64,000 bases of DNA from Megasphaera sp. MJR8396C (GCF_001546855.1 NZ_KQ958207.1:23904-87903); one strand, 5' to 3'. Counted from the first letter of the stretch, positions 1-7,800 are shown. The notes: generated by a model from the letters alone, not told the origin. Numbers and translations: made by a program.

Positions 1-592
1 CCATGTAGTTCAGGCGCAGATTCGAGGCATCTTCGAGGAAGGGATTGTCCGAATGGAGATTCCAACTGTAGCTCGAGTAAAAATTGAAGATCATGTTGAC
101 GATAAAAAGGGCCGTAAAGGAAAGAATCGGCTTGCGGTCCATGAGGCGCAGTAAAGGCCGCCATAAGGGCATGAGCAGGTAGAACCACAAGAGGATGACC
201 AGAAAGTAGATGTGGTACATGGCCAGGCCGTACCATAAGGTGCGAAAGATGGCATAGGGATGAAAGAGTTTGAGATTATGGCTGAGAACCGATACGTAGG
301 CCATGTAGAAAAAAGACCAGGCCAGGTAGGGGACGAAAACCGTCCGCAGTCGACGCTGCAGATAGTCTTTATAGTCAAAGGGCTCGTGGAGTCCTTGGCT
401 GTAAAACATGCCGAAGGCCGACAGGAAAAAGAAGGCCGGGACCGAAAAGCGGGATAAGATTTCTAAGACGGCGACCAGCGCCAAATTCGGAGACGGATTG
501 ACGATGGCCACGGATCCGACATGGATGGCAATGACGCCGAGCATGCAAAGTCCGCGCATATAATTGATAGAATGAATAAATCGTTTTGACAT
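1..592 (-). CDS. Acyltransferase family 3 membrane protein, N-terminal part, cut by window edge
   Basis: Reading the minus strand from the ATG at 592 gives 197 codons with no stop before the window edge, so the C-terminus lies outside. The protein begins MSKRFIHSINYMRGLCMLGV and continues with several hydrophobic segments rich in Trp, Phe and Tyr. The early R-G-L-x-M-L-G-V-I-A-I-H stretch followed by a second segment with a P-A-F-F-F-L-S motif is the usual opening of acyltransferase 3 (OafA/WecH-like) integral membrane enzymes. These O-acylate surface sugars or lipids. The substrate cannot be read here. It is divergent from the next gene and fits a diderm envelope setting. Hydrophobic pattern and motif support the family; O-antigen or polysaccharide modification is inference. 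Confidence 0.75.
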   Translation of the reverse strand, partial: MSKRFIHSINYMRGLCMLGVIAIHVGSVAIVNPSPNLALVAVLEILSRFSVPAFFFLSAFGMFYSQGLHEPFDYKDYLQRRLRTVFVPYLAWSFFYMAYVSVLSHNLKLFHPYAIFRTLWYGLAMYHIYFLVILLWFYLLMPLWRPLLRLMDRKPILSFTALFIVNMIFNFYSSYSWNLHSDNPFLEDASNLRLNYM

Positions 593-674
593 CTGACACC
601 TCGGAAGATACAATATAGATACTAAAGATATATCCTATTATAACAAATTTTTGCAAAATGGACAGGGAGGCTGT

Positions 675-1187
675 ATGACCGACGACACACAAAAGGTAAC
701 CCGAACGGGACTGATACTGGCAGCGACCTTGATTTTACAAGGCCTCAGGCTGGTCATTCCCATACCGCCTCAGATCAGTCTGTTCCTCATCGGGTCTCTG
801 GTCAACGCCTGCCTGATCACGGCCGTCCTTGCCGTCGACCGCAGAGCCGGCTTTGTCGTCGCCGCCTGCACGCCCATCTTTGCCTGGCTCGAAGGGATGC
901 TGCCTTTCGTTCTCTTCGTCTTTCCCGTCGCCATCGGAAACGGGGTGTACGTCTATTGTGCTTGGCGTTGGCAGAAACACGGCCTTCCGGCACTTTTAGT
1001 CGGCGCCCTGGCCAAGGCCGCTACCCTTTACGCCTTATTTTATCTGCTCTTTGCCGGCATCGAATTTCCGCCGGCTATGCGCCACCTGCTGTTGACGGCC
1101 ATGAGCTGGCCCCAGATCATCACCGGTGTCATCGGAGCGCTGCTGGGCTTGGAACTCAGTCGCTATCTGAGCCACCGCCATGAATAG
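675..1187 (+). CDS. ECF transporter S-component-like membrane protein, substrate unknown
   Basis: A 170-residue, very hydrophobic protein with about five or six membrane spans, starting MTDDTQKVTRTG. The ATG at 675 is preferred over the in-frame TTG at 651 because GGGAGG lies at 665-670, directly upstream. A first helix, then L-I-G-S-L-V-N-A, then a P-I-F-A-W-L-E-G segment and F-P-V-A-I-G-N match the pattern of small S components of energy-coupling factor importers in Clostridia and Negativicutes. It has no ATPase partner here, as expected for group II ECF systems with a shared module. It sits 14 bases ahead of the DUF3592 gene and close to folE-folB-folK, so a pterin or folate substrate is a tempting but unproven guess. 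Confidence 0.6.
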   Translation: MTDDTQKVTRTGLILAATLILQGLRLVIPIPPQISLFLIGSLVNACLITAVLAVDRRAGFVVAACTPIFAWLEGMLPFVLFVFPVAIGNGVYVYCAWRWQKHGLPALLVGALAKAATLYALFYLLFAGIEFPPAMRHLLLTAMSWPQIITGVIGALLGLELSRYLSHRHE

Positions 1188-1201
1188 AAAGGATTTTTGA
1201 T

Positions 1202-1609
1202 ATGCTGCTGCAAATCTTTTATTTTATCCCGGCCATTCTCGGTACCTTGTTTATTGCCGTCGGCCTGTATCACGGTTCCAAATTTTACAGCCTCACCCGG
1301 CGCTGCACGCAGGAAGGAATGGGGACCTTGCTGGGATTTGAAGAAAAGAAGATGAAAAGTGGGACCCTCTATTATCCTGTCGTCCGCTTTACGTCCCAAG
1401 ACGGAAAGACTCATCGGGCACGCTACGCCTTTGGCAATGCTGAATGGAATTATGTAGCTGGTGACGAACTGCCCCTGCGCTATAATCCGGAAAACCCGGA
1501 AGAGATTTATCTTCATCAGGTCCAAAGCCTGTGGCAGCAGTACGCCAGCCCGGTATTCATCATCCTGGGGGGCATCATCTTTATGACGTCCTATTACTTC
1601 ATCTTATAA
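1202..1609 (+). CDS. DUF3592-type membrane protein
   Basis: A 135-residue protein with one hydrophobic segment at about residues 4-24, a soluble beta-rich middle, and a second membrane segment at about 112-133. The middle contains Y-Y-P-V-V-R-F-T and later L-P-L-R-Y-N-P-E-N-P, the hallmark layout of DUF3592, where an extracytoplasmic domain ends in a Y-x-P-x-x-P motif. No biochemical function is established for this family. It lies 14 bases after the S-component gene and 27 bases before folE, so it is probably cotranscribed. Confidence 0.65.
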   Translation: MLLQIFYFIPAILGTLFIAVGLYHGSKFYSLTRRCTQEGMGTLLGFEEKKMKSGTLYYPVVRFTSQDGKTHRARYAFGNAEWNYVAGDELPLRYNPENPEEIYLHQVQSLWQQYASPVFIILGGIIFMTSYYFIL

Positions 1610-1636
1610 TCATACGGAAAAGGAGGAGTCGCCACA

Positions 1637-2212
1637 TTGGTAGAAAATGAAAAAGCTGTCGCCGCTATGCGGCAATTTTTAGAAGCCCTGGGGCTCGACT
1701 TGACGGCGCTGGGAATGGAAAAGACGCCGCACCGCGTGGCTGAGACCTTTGCCCGATTTTTTTCAGGTCTTCAGGAAAACCCCGATGACGAATGGAATAA
1801 CCCCATCGTGACCCAGTCCAAGGGACTGGTCAGTGTTCGCAACATTCGCTTTCACTCGCTCTGTGAACATCACTTACTGCCTTTTTTTGGCACCGTTCAC
1901 ATCGTATACTACCCGAAAGCTAACCGCATCGCCGGCTTCGGTCATTTCGTTCGGGCTGTCGATATCCTGGCCCGCCGCCCGCAGCTTCAGGAACGGATGA
2001 CGGAAGAATTGTGCCAGTCCATCGTTCGCGGCCTCGATCCGGAAGGCGTCCTGATCGTCGTCAAAGCGACTCACTTATGCCTTACCATGCGCGATCAGCT
2101 GGCCATCGATTCGAATATTATGACGACGGCGACGGCCGGGTGCCTGACAGCAGGAACCGATGCCTATAAAGAAGCCTGGAAGCTGGTCATGGAGGAAAAA
2201 CAAGATGGATAA
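1637..2212 (+). CDS. folE: GTP cyclohydrolase I
   Basis: Converts GTP to 7,8-dihydroneopterin triphosphate, the first step of tetrahydrofolate synthesis and also the entry to queuosine synthesis in the cytosol. The 191-residue protein shows K-T-P-H-R-V-A near residue 30 and the zinc-binding S-L-C-E-H-H-L-L-P-F-F-G segment near residue 75. A second zinc cysteine occurs in T-H-L-C-L-T-M-R, and M-T-T-A lies near the C-terminus, all as in FolE type IA. The start is TTG at 1637, with AGGAGGAG at 1621-1628. It overlaps folB by 8 bases. Length is typical. Confidence 0.95.
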   Translation: MVENEKAVAAMRQFLEALGLDLTALGMEKTPHRVAETFARFFSGLQENPDDEWNNPIVTQSKGLVSVRNIRFHSLCEHHLLPFFGTVHIVYYPKANRIAGFGHFVRAVDILARRPQLQERMTEELCQSIVRGLDPEGVLIVVKATHLCLTMRDQLAIDSNIMTTATAGCLTAGTDAYKEAWKLVMEEKQDG

Positions 2213-2570
2213 AATCATGCTCAAAGGACTTCACTTTTGGGGGCACCACGGCTGCCTGGCATCTGAAGCAGAGCTTGGCCAGCCGTTTCACATCGATATA
2301 TGCTTGGAAACTGACTTGTCGCAGGCCGGGGCATCCGATGACCTTCACCAGACCGTCGACTACAGTGTCGTCTATTCCCGAATCAAAGACATCGTCGAAA
2401 ACCGCCGCTATCAACTCATCGAGCGGCTGGGGACGGTCATTGCCGAAGACATTCTCAGCGCCTTTCCTCCCGTCGAAGCCGTGACGGTAACCGTTCACAA
2501 GCCCCAGGCACCGATTGGCGGTCTCTTTGACGACGCGGCGGTCGTCCTCGAAAGGCGACGGCATGGCTAG
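2205..2570 (+). CDS. folB: Dihydroneopterin aldolase
   Basis: Cleaves 7,8-dihydroneopterin to 6-hydroxymethyl-dihydropterin and glycolaldehyde in folate synthesis. The 121-residue protein starts MDKIMLKGLHFWGHHG, with the family's G-x-H-G-x segment. It has the D-Y-S-V-V-Y motif near residue 52, the catalytic-region Y-Q-L-I-E-R-L near residue 70, and the H-K-P-Q-A-P-I-G loop near residue 98. The ATG at 2205 lies inside the end of folE and is served by GGAGG just upstream within folE. It overlaps folK by 8 bases, indicating translational coupling along folE-folB-folK. Confidence 0.93.
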   Translation: MDKIMLKGLHFWGHHGCLASEAELGQPFHIDICLETDLSQAGASDDLHQTVDYSVVYSRIKDIVENRRYQLIERLGTVIAEDILSAFPPVEAVTVTVHKPQAPIGGLFDDAAVVLERRRHG

Positions 2571-3042
2571 ATTTTACCTTAGCATCGGCGCCAATCTGGG
2601 GGATCGGGAAGGGACGCTGAAACGAGCCGTGGCTCTCCTCGATGCGAATCCGGACGTGACGGTTACAGCTGTGTCGCCTTTTTACGAAACGCCGCCGTGG
2701 GGCAAGGAAGATCAACCTCCTTTTATCAACGGCGCTGTCGCTGTGGAGACAAGTCTTGCCGGTCCGGATCTTCTCGAACGCTGTCTTGCCATTGAGCGGC
2801 AGCTGGGGCGGGTACGCCATGAAAAATGGGGTGCCAGGACCATCGATATCGACCTCGTTTACAGCCCGGACGAGGCCTGCCAGACTCAGACCCTGACCTT
2901 GCCCCATCCTTATCTAACACAACGGGCTTTCGTATTGGTCCCCCTGCGGGATCTGGTGCCGGACCTCATCCTCTTTGGCCGGCCGATTGATGACTGGCTC
3001 GCTCAGCTGCCAGATACAGACGCTATCAGAAGGAAGGATTAA
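2563..3042 (+). CDS. folK: 6-hydroxymethyl-7,8-dihydropterin pyrophosphokinase
   Basis: Transfers pyrophosphate from ATP to 6-hydroxymethyl-dihydropterin, making the substrate of dihydropteroate synthase. The 159-residue protein begins MARFYLSIGANLGDREGTL, containing the G-A-N-x-G-D-R motif. It carries F-Y-E-T-P-P-W-G near residue 45 and the magnesium-binding A-R-T-I-D-I-D-L-V-Y near residue 95. ATG at 2563 is chosen because translation from further upstream would run through folB. folP, the next pathway gene, is not adjacent; a two-component system follows after only two bases. Confidence 0.94.
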   Translation: MARFYLSIGANLGDREGTLKRAVALLDANPDVTVTAVSPFYETPPWGKEDQPPFINGAVAVETSLAGPDLLERCLAIERQLGRVRHEKWGARTIDIDLVYSPDEACQTQTLTLPHPYLTQRAFVLVPLRDLVPDLILFGRPIDDWLAQLPDTDAIRRKD

Positions 3043-3044
3043 CT

Positions 3045-3710
3045 ATGGAAAAGATACTTATTGCAGATGACGAACAACTTATGCGCCAATTGGTCATTGA
3101 TTTTTTAAAGCCTGAAGGCTACGAAATTTTAGAAGCTGTTGACGGCAAAGAAGCCCTGGATATCTACGACAAGGAACATCTGGATTTGGTCCTTCTCGAC
3201 GTCATGATGCCCGGTTACGACGGCTGGACCGTATGCCGCGAAATCCGCCGGGAATCGACGGTCCCCATCATGATGCTGACCGCGAAAGGTGAAGAAATAG
3301 ACCAGCTCTTTGCCTATGATCTCGGTGCGGATGAATACATCACTAAACCCTTCAGCCCGAAGATCCTGGTAGCCAAAATAAAGGCTCTCCTGCGCCGTTC
3401 TCAGAACGATTCGGAAACGCAGGAAACCGAAGCTGGCGTGGCCATCGACCGCGATGCTCGCCAGGTCGTCCTCGACGGGAAGAATGTCGACCTCAGCCCG
3501 ACGGAATATAAGCTCCTGAACTACCTGATGAGCAATACCGGCAAGGCCTTGAGCCGCCGTCAGATCCTGAATCAGATATGGAATTACGATTATTACGGTG
3601 ATCTGCGCACCGTCGATACCCACATCAACCGCCTGCGCATTAAACTGGGCGACAAAGGCCGCTATATCCGGACTGTCCGCGGCTATGGATACCGTTACGA
3701 TTCCAAATGA
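3045..3710 (+). CDS. OmpR/PhoB-family response regulator
   Basis: A 221-residue cytosolic transcription regulator with an N-terminal receiver domain (about 1-120) and a C-terminal winged-helix domain (about 125-220). The receiver shows acidic residues in I-A-D-D-E-Q, the phosphoacceptor aspartate in L-V-L-L-D-V-M-M-P-G, the Thr of M-L-T-A-K, and the lysine of I-T-K-P-F-S-P-K. The DNA-binding domain shows L-S-P-T-E-Y-K-L-L and ends in R-T-V-R-G-Y-G-Y-R. It starts two bases after folK and its stop overlaps the start of the sensor kinase in an ATGA. The regulated genes cannot be deduced. Confidence 0.95.
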   Translation: MEKILIADDEQLMRQLVIDFLKPEGYEILEAVDGKEALDIYDKEHLDLVLLDVMMPGYDGWTVCREIRRESTVPIMMLTAKGEEIDQLFAYDLGADEYITKPFSPKILVAKIKALLRRSQNDSETQETEAGVAIDRDARQVVLDGKNVDLSPTEYKLLNYLMSNTGKALSRRQILNQIWNYDYYGDLRTVDTHINRLRIKLGDKGRYIRTVRGYGYRYDSK

Positions 3711-5287
3711 GACGGAAAGGCCTATTATCCTTAAAGGTTAAGACCGGCGTCTATGTCGGCTGCTTTTCCATCTTTTTCATTATCGGCCTGATGCTGGCTG
3801 TCGGCTTTGGTTTTGACCGCTACTACTATTCCATGAAAAAGGATGCCATGGTCGAAGCCAGCCAGAAAATCAGTGCTACGTACCAGAAGAAGAATGGACC
3901 TGACGAACATTCGCTGGATTCTTTGAGCCAGCGTTACGGCGTCGACATCCTCATCGTCGACCACAGTAAGCTGGTCTACTCGTCGCGGCCCGGGCGACGG
4001 GTGTATATACCACCGGAAAAACTTCCCAATGAACACGAAATCGTAGCCGTCGGCAAAGAAGATGAACCGCCAGAAGGCGGGCCTGACGGCAAGCCGCCGG
4101 TACACATCAAGGAACTCCTGGACCTCCTCGAGGGCAAGGAGCCCGCTGAAGGTTTGTTGGGAACGGTACACCTTTATAAGGACATGCCTGATTTTGAATA
4201 TTTTAACCTCGTCGACCGTATCCAGGACGATACGTATATCATCATCAATCAGTCCGTCGCACCGATGCAGGAAAACATCTACATCGTCCAGCATTTCATC
4301 ATCGTCTGCGGTATCGTTTGGCTCATTGTGGCCTGTGTCAGTACGCTCTACCTGACCCAGCGTATGACAAAACCGCTCATCGAATTGAAGAACCTTGCCG
4401 GCGCCATGGCCCACCTCGATTTTTCCAGTAAGTGGAAAGGCAACCTCAGCGATGAAATCGGCGAACTCGGTGAGAGCCTGAATATCTTGTCTAATCAGCT
4501 CAATGTCGCCTTGACAGCCCTTCGCCAGTCCAATGAAGAGCTGAAAAAGCAGCTCGACGTAGCCAAAGAAGTCGAACATATGCGAAAAGCCTTCCTGTCG
4601 GCCGTGTCCCATGAACTGAAGACGCCCTTGGCCATTATCCAGGGGTACGCCGAAGGCCTCGATACCCTCGATATCGATGAAGAAACGCAGCGACGCTACT
4701 GCTCGGTCATCCACAGTGAGACCCAGAAGATGGATAAACTGGTTCGCGATCTATTGAACTTGTCCCGTTTGGAAACGGGTTCCTTCCATTTAGAGCAGAC
4801 GGTCTTCGACTTTAGCGCCTTGGCAGAAGAAAGCCGGGAACGGTTCTCCAAGGTCATGGAAGACAAGGGCATCATTGCCGAATTTAATCTGCCCGAGACT
4901 ATGACCGTCTACGGCGATCCGGAACGAATCGATACGATTTTGACTAATTTCTTAAGCAATGCCATCGACTATACCGATGCCGATCAGCATATCCGCCTGT
5001 GGGCTGAAGATCTTGGCGAACGGTACCGCATCTCGATTTATAATGAAGGCAGCCATATTGCTGAAAAACATCAGCAGCGCATTTGGGAACCCTTCTATAA
5101 GATTGATTCGTCGCGGGCCCGCAGTCCGAAGCGCATCTTCGGCGGCCACGGCTTAGGCCTGGGAACGGTGGCAGCCCTCGTGAAACTCCACGGAGAATCT
5201 TATGGCGTGAAGAATGAAAACGGCGGCGTCACCTTCTGGTTTACCCTACGAAAAGAAGGGGACTCAACGCCCGATGAGGCATCCTAA
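3707..5287 (+). CDS. Membrane sensor histidine kinase, partner of the upstream regulator
   Basis: A 526-residue two-pass sensor kinase. The first membrane helix is at about residues 13-35. An extracytoplasmic loop of roughly 150 residues follows, rich in Asp, Glu and Pro (E-D-E-P-P-E-G-G). The second helix lies near 195-215, then a HAMP linker, a HisKA domain with S-A-V-S-H-E-L-K-T-P-L-A near residue 300, and an ATPase domain with N-box F-L-S-N-A-I-D-Y and G-box H-G-L-G-L-G-T-V. ATG at 3707 overlaps the regulator stop by four bases. The acidic sensor loop may bind cations or cationic peptides, but this is inference. Confidence 0.93.
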   Translation: MRRKGLLSLKVKTGVYVGCFSIFFIIGLMLAVGFGFDRYYYSMKKDAMVEASQKISATYQKKNGPDEHSLDSLSQRYGVDILIVDHSKLVYSSRPGRRVYIPPEKLPNEHEIVAVGKEDEPPEGGPDGKPPVHIKELLDLLEGKEPAEGLLGTVHLYKDMPDFEYFNLVDRIQDDTYIIINQSVAPMQENIYIVQHFIIVCGIVWLIVACVSTLYLTQRMTKPLIELKNLAGAMAHLDFSSKWKGNLSDEIGELGESLNILSNQLNVALTALRQSNEELKKQLDVAKEVEHMRKAFLSAVSHELKTPLAIIQGYAEGLDTLDIDEETQRRYCSVIHSETQKMDKLVRDLLNLSRLETGSFHLEQTVFDFSALAEESRERFSKVMEDKGIIAEFNLPETMTVYGDPERIDTILTNFLSNAIDYTDADQHIRLWAEDLGERYRISIYNEGSHIAEKHQQRIWEPFYKIDSSRARSPKRIFGGHGLGLGTVAALVKLHGESYGVKNENGGVTFWFTLRKEGDSTPDEAS

Positions 5288-5370
5288 AAGAACCTCCCTG
5301 ACCCTGACCGGTCCCTTCGTTAGCATGATGTAACGAAGGGGCTGTCAGGAGGCCAGAGAGGTTCTTTGCT
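5287..5370. terminator. Long bidirectional terminator between sensor kinase and GNAT gene
   Basis: Three nested perfect stems share one axis: AAAGAACCTC (5287-5296) with GAGGTTCTTT (5358-5367), CCTGAC (5297-5302) with GTCAGG (5344-5349), and CCCTTCGTTA (5313-5322) with TAACGAAGGG (5331-5340). It begins at the kinase stop codon and ends 8 bases before the stop of the convergent acetyltransferase gene, so it can serve both directions. Only short T or A runs flank it. Confidence 0.75.
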
Positions 5371-5374
5371 GTCT

Positions 5375-5902
5375 TTATGGTTGTACTTCTAAGTCTTTTC
5401 GCATCAGAAGATCGGTCTGTTGGTCATCACCGACGACGAAGGAATGAGCCCCAATCTGGTAAAAGCCGTGCTGCTTGTAAAAGTGGAGGGCTTTGGCGTT
5501 TTTCTCCCAGACACCGAGCCATATATATTTCTTTTTCTGCTGAAGGGCAGCGTCGATGGCCTGATCTATCAGATAATGTCCCAAGCCTTGGCCCTGGAAC
5601 GCTTTCGTAACATAGATACGCTCAATTTCAAGAGAGTCTCCGTCGTGAATATCGGTCTGTGCCGACGACTCGTTCAGCTTCAGGTAGCCGGCCAGCTTAT
5701 CGCCCCAGTACAGAAAGTAAATGGCGGCATGGGCGTCGGATAATTCGGCTCGGAGTTTTTCCGGGGCATACGCTTTGTCGAGGTAAGCTTCCATATTTTC
5801 CGGCGTGTTCATGGCGGCAAAGGTTTCAAAAAAGCACTGCCGGGAAAAGGCCTGAAGGGTGTCTAAATCATCTAGGGTGCATTGTCTAAACTGTGGGATC
5901 AA
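5375..5902 (-). CDS. GNAT N-acetyltransferase, PaiA-like
   Basis: A 175-residue acetyl-CoA-dependent N-acetyltransferase. The acetyl-CoA loop reads Q-G-Q-G-L-G-H-Y-L-I near residue 107, preceded by L-E-I-E-R-I-Y-V. It is followed by W-L-G-V-W-E-K-N and A-L-H-F-Y-K-Q-H-G-F, then G-A-H-S-F-V-V-G-D-D. The order and wording resemble Bacillus PaiA, a spermidine/spermine N-acetyltransferase. PaiA-like activity is inferred from remembered family features, so the polyamine substrate is uncertain. AGGAGG lies upstream of the ATG on the minus strand. It stands alone, convergent with the sensor kinase. Confidence 0.85.
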   Translation of the reverse strand: MIPQFRQCTLDDLDTLQAFSRQCFFETFAAMNTPENMEAYLDKAYAPEKLRAELSDAHAAIYFLYWGDKLAGYLKLNESSAQTDIHDGDSLEIERIYVTKAFQGQGLGHYLIDQAIDAALQQKKKYIWLGVWEKNAKALHFYKQHGFYQIGAHSFVVGDDQQTDLLMRKDLEVQP

Positions 5903-5941
5903 GGTTTTTTCCTCCTGGAATATTGGTGATAGCGATGAATA

Positions 5942-5981
5942 ACCCCCTAACGCAGAACTTAAAAATCGAACGCTAGGGGGT
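5942..5981 (-). terminator. Probable terminator of the 6036-7800 minus-strand unit
   Basis: ACCCCCTAACG at 5942-5952 pairs with CGCTAGGGGGT at 5971-5981. The only non-Watson-Crick position is G-U in RNA made from the minus strand but an A-C mismatch in plus-strand RNA. This favours action on minus-strand transcripts coming from the upstream three-gene unit. The U tract is poor, so termination strength is uncertain. Confidence 0.55.
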
Positions 5982-6035
5982 ATGATGTATCGTACTAAAC
6001 TTTGGGCTAACGGCTGTCTTTTGGGATGCAGTTCG

Positions 6036-6266
6036 TTAAAAGGAACGGTTCCCGAGGGTGGGGTGGCTGCATTTTTTCAGCGTCAGGTGGTCGACGAGGT
6101 AGCCCGCCTGTTCGAGGTCGATGTCCTCTTTTTGACCGTCGTGTTCAAAGACGCAGAGCGGCCGGTCGGTACCGACTTCGCCGCCGGGAAGGTAGATGTA
6201 TTCGCCGGTTTCGGCATCGCCGAAAATGATGCCGGCTAAGAGATGTTTTTGGGCTATTTGACTCAT
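6036..6266 (-). CDS. Small hypothetical protein coupled to metallophosphoesterase
   Basis: A 76-residue protein with no recognised domain. It is soluble and acidic in its middle, and contains paired motifs F-G-D-A-E-T-G-E-Y-I-Y-L-P-G-G-E and D-H-L-T-L-K-K-C-S-H near the C-terminus. Its ATG overlaps the metallophosphoesterase stop as ATGA, which argues strongly that it is real and made together with that enzyme. The single Cys-His pair close to the end does not form an obvious metal site. Function is unknown. Confidence 0.6.
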   Translation of the reverse strand: MSQIAQKHLLAGIIFGDAETGEYIYLPGGEVGTDRPLCVFEHDGQKEDIDLEQAGYLVDHLTLKKCSHPTLGNRSF

Positions 6267-6988
6267 GGCAGGGCCTCCTCGCCGTCGAATTTAATTTCAA
6301 GGAGCTTGCAGTCCCGATAGTCTGCCGAAACGAGGTGGAGCAGAGTCCCGTTATAGCGGCGGGGGAACATCGTCCCAGGCTGCATGCCGTGGAGATGGCC
6401 GAAGATGCAGAGTGGCACCTTGTATTTTTCTAAGAGTTCTGTAAAGCCGCTGGGCTTGGTAAGGTCGCAGACTGGTGGATAGTGGAGCATGAGAATCGTA
6501 GGACCGCCGCCCAGTTTTTCCGCCTCCTGCAGCGTTCGTTCGACGCGCAGCAGTTCGCGGCGGTACGGCTTGGCATCCCGTTCTTCTTGGTAATGGATGT
6601 CGCCCGGGCAGATCCAGCCGTGAGTGCCGCAGATGATCGTGCCGTCGTCGAGAACGGCCGTTGAACCGTAGAGATAGTGCATGTTATTTTCGGCATCCAT
6701 GCGGTTCAGTTTTCCAGCACTGGCCCACCAGTAATCGTGATTGCCGCGGATGATGAGCTTTTTGCCCGGCAAGGCGCGGATTTGATCGAGGTCCTCCTGG
6801 GCTTCGTCGAGGCGCATGGCCCACGACGTATCGCCGGCAATGAGGACGGTATCGTCATCGGTGACTCTGTTTTTCCAGTCTTCGGCAATGCGCTGCCAAT
6901 GATTTTTCCAGCGGGGGCCGAAGACTTCCATCGGCTTTTTTGGCGGATTGCCCGATAAATGTAAGTCACCTATTGCAAATAAACGCAT
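6263..6988 (-). CDS. Calcineurin-like metallophosphoesterase
   Basis: A 241-residue phosphohydrolase with all canonical metal-binding blocks: I-G-D-L-H-L (GD-x-H) at the N-terminus, I-A-G-D-T-S-W near residue 52, I-R-G-N-H-D-Y-W-W near residue 80, M-L-H-Y-P-P near residue 168, and F-G-H-L-H-G near residue 198. The overall arrangement matches clostridial predicted phosphohydrolases of about 240 residues whose substrates are unknown. It lies 23 bases after the DUF4931 gene and overlaps the small gene downstream, forming a three-gene minus-strand unit. Confidence 0.9.
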   Translation of the reverse strand: MRLFAIGDLHLSGNPPKKPMEVFGPRWKNHWQRIAEDWKNRVTDDDTVLIAGDTSWAMRLDEAQEDLDQIRALPGKKLIIRGNHDYWWASAGKLNRMDAENNMHYLYGSTAVLDDGTIICGTHGWICPGDIHYQEERDAKPYRRELLRVERTLQEAEKLGGGPTILMLHYPPVCDLTKPSGFTELLEKYKVPLCIFGHLHGMQPGTMFPRRYNGTLLHLVSADYRDCKLLEIKFDGEEALP

Positions 6989-7011
6989 AAATGGATAAGG
7001 ACCGTCCTTTC

Positions 7012-7800
7012 TTATAGTTCATGAAGCCGCGTCTGCAGTTCATGGATGAAATGCGCTGAATGGCCTCCGTTTGCAATCTGGGGAATCATGTAGCCGACAA
7101 AGAGCGGGTTGGTCAGAAAGCGCGGGATGATTTTGACATATAAGGCATCATCATCGGGAAAGTCATAGAAAAAGATGTTGTAACTGTCGTTAAAGCGGAT
7201 AAAGGAGTGCATGAAATAATGGGCCGTCGTCTGCATGCAGCGGACGAATTTGCCGAGCTTTTTCCGGTCCTTCAAGATGAGGTTGACTTCGTAAAAGCCG
7301 ATGATGGGCCGTTTCGACAGGTTGACCGTAAGGCCCTCTTCTTCGAAAATGGTGGGACCGACGAAGTGGAAGGGCTTTATCTCTTCATGGTAGTCATAGT
7401 CTTTAAAGCCGACGATCTGCGAATGGGGATGGTGAATCGTTCCACCGGACATGTAGCCGTGGTTCCGATAGAAGACAACCGATTTAAATTTGCCCATATC
7501 CTTGACTTGCTGCCATTTTTCGAGGCCGAATTCGATGAGTTTTTGGGCGTATTCCGGTGTATAGTCGGAGAACTCGCCGTCACAGTCATCGGTCTCGATG
7601 ATGAGGGTCTGCCACGAGTCCTTGAGGACCGGAAAGGCATTTTCAAGCCAAATCATATGGCCCCGTTTTTCCATGACGTTCTTCAAATGGGCGACGTCAC
7701 AGAAGGGGCAATACCTTTCGTCGCGATGGACCGTATCGGGCTTCGTCTTGCCCAGGTCCAGATTATATTCTAAAATGTGGGATAAGGGATTTTCGTACAT
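7012..7800 (-). CDS. DUF4931 protein, GalT/HIT-like nucleotidyltransferase fold
   Basis: A 262-residue protein starting MYENPLSHILEYNLDLGKTK. The ATG at 7800 follows an AAAGGAGCGG site, so a longer in-frame reading back to 7962 is rejected. It contains a C-P-F-C pair near residue 32 that could hold zinc. The segment G-G-T-I-H-H-P-H-S-Q-I near residue 135 matches the H-x-H-x-Q active-site signature of galactose-1-phosphate uridylyltransferase and other HIT-superfamily enzymes. The family is catalogued as DUF4931. A nucleotidyl transfer or nucleotide-sugar hydrolase role is inferred. It is the first gene of a unit with a metallophosphoesterase. Confidence 0.75.
   Translation of the reverse strand: MYENPLSHILEYNLDLGKTKPDTVHRDERYCPFCDVAHLKNVMEKRGHMIWLENAFPVLKDSWQTLIIETDDCDGEFSDYTPEYAQKLIEFGLEKWQQVKDMGKFKSVVFYRNHGYMSGGTIHHPHSQIVGFKDYDYHEEIKPFHFVGPTIFEEEGLTVNLSKRPIIGFYEVNLILKDRKKLGKFVRCMQTTAHYFMHSFIRFNDSYNIFFYDFPDDDALYVKIIPRFLTNPLFVGYMIPQIANGGHSAHFIHELQTRLHEL

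Noticed and set aside
3731..4714. A 327-codon open frame antisense to the sensor kinase
   Set aside because: No recognisable domain and fully explained by the kinase coding frame.
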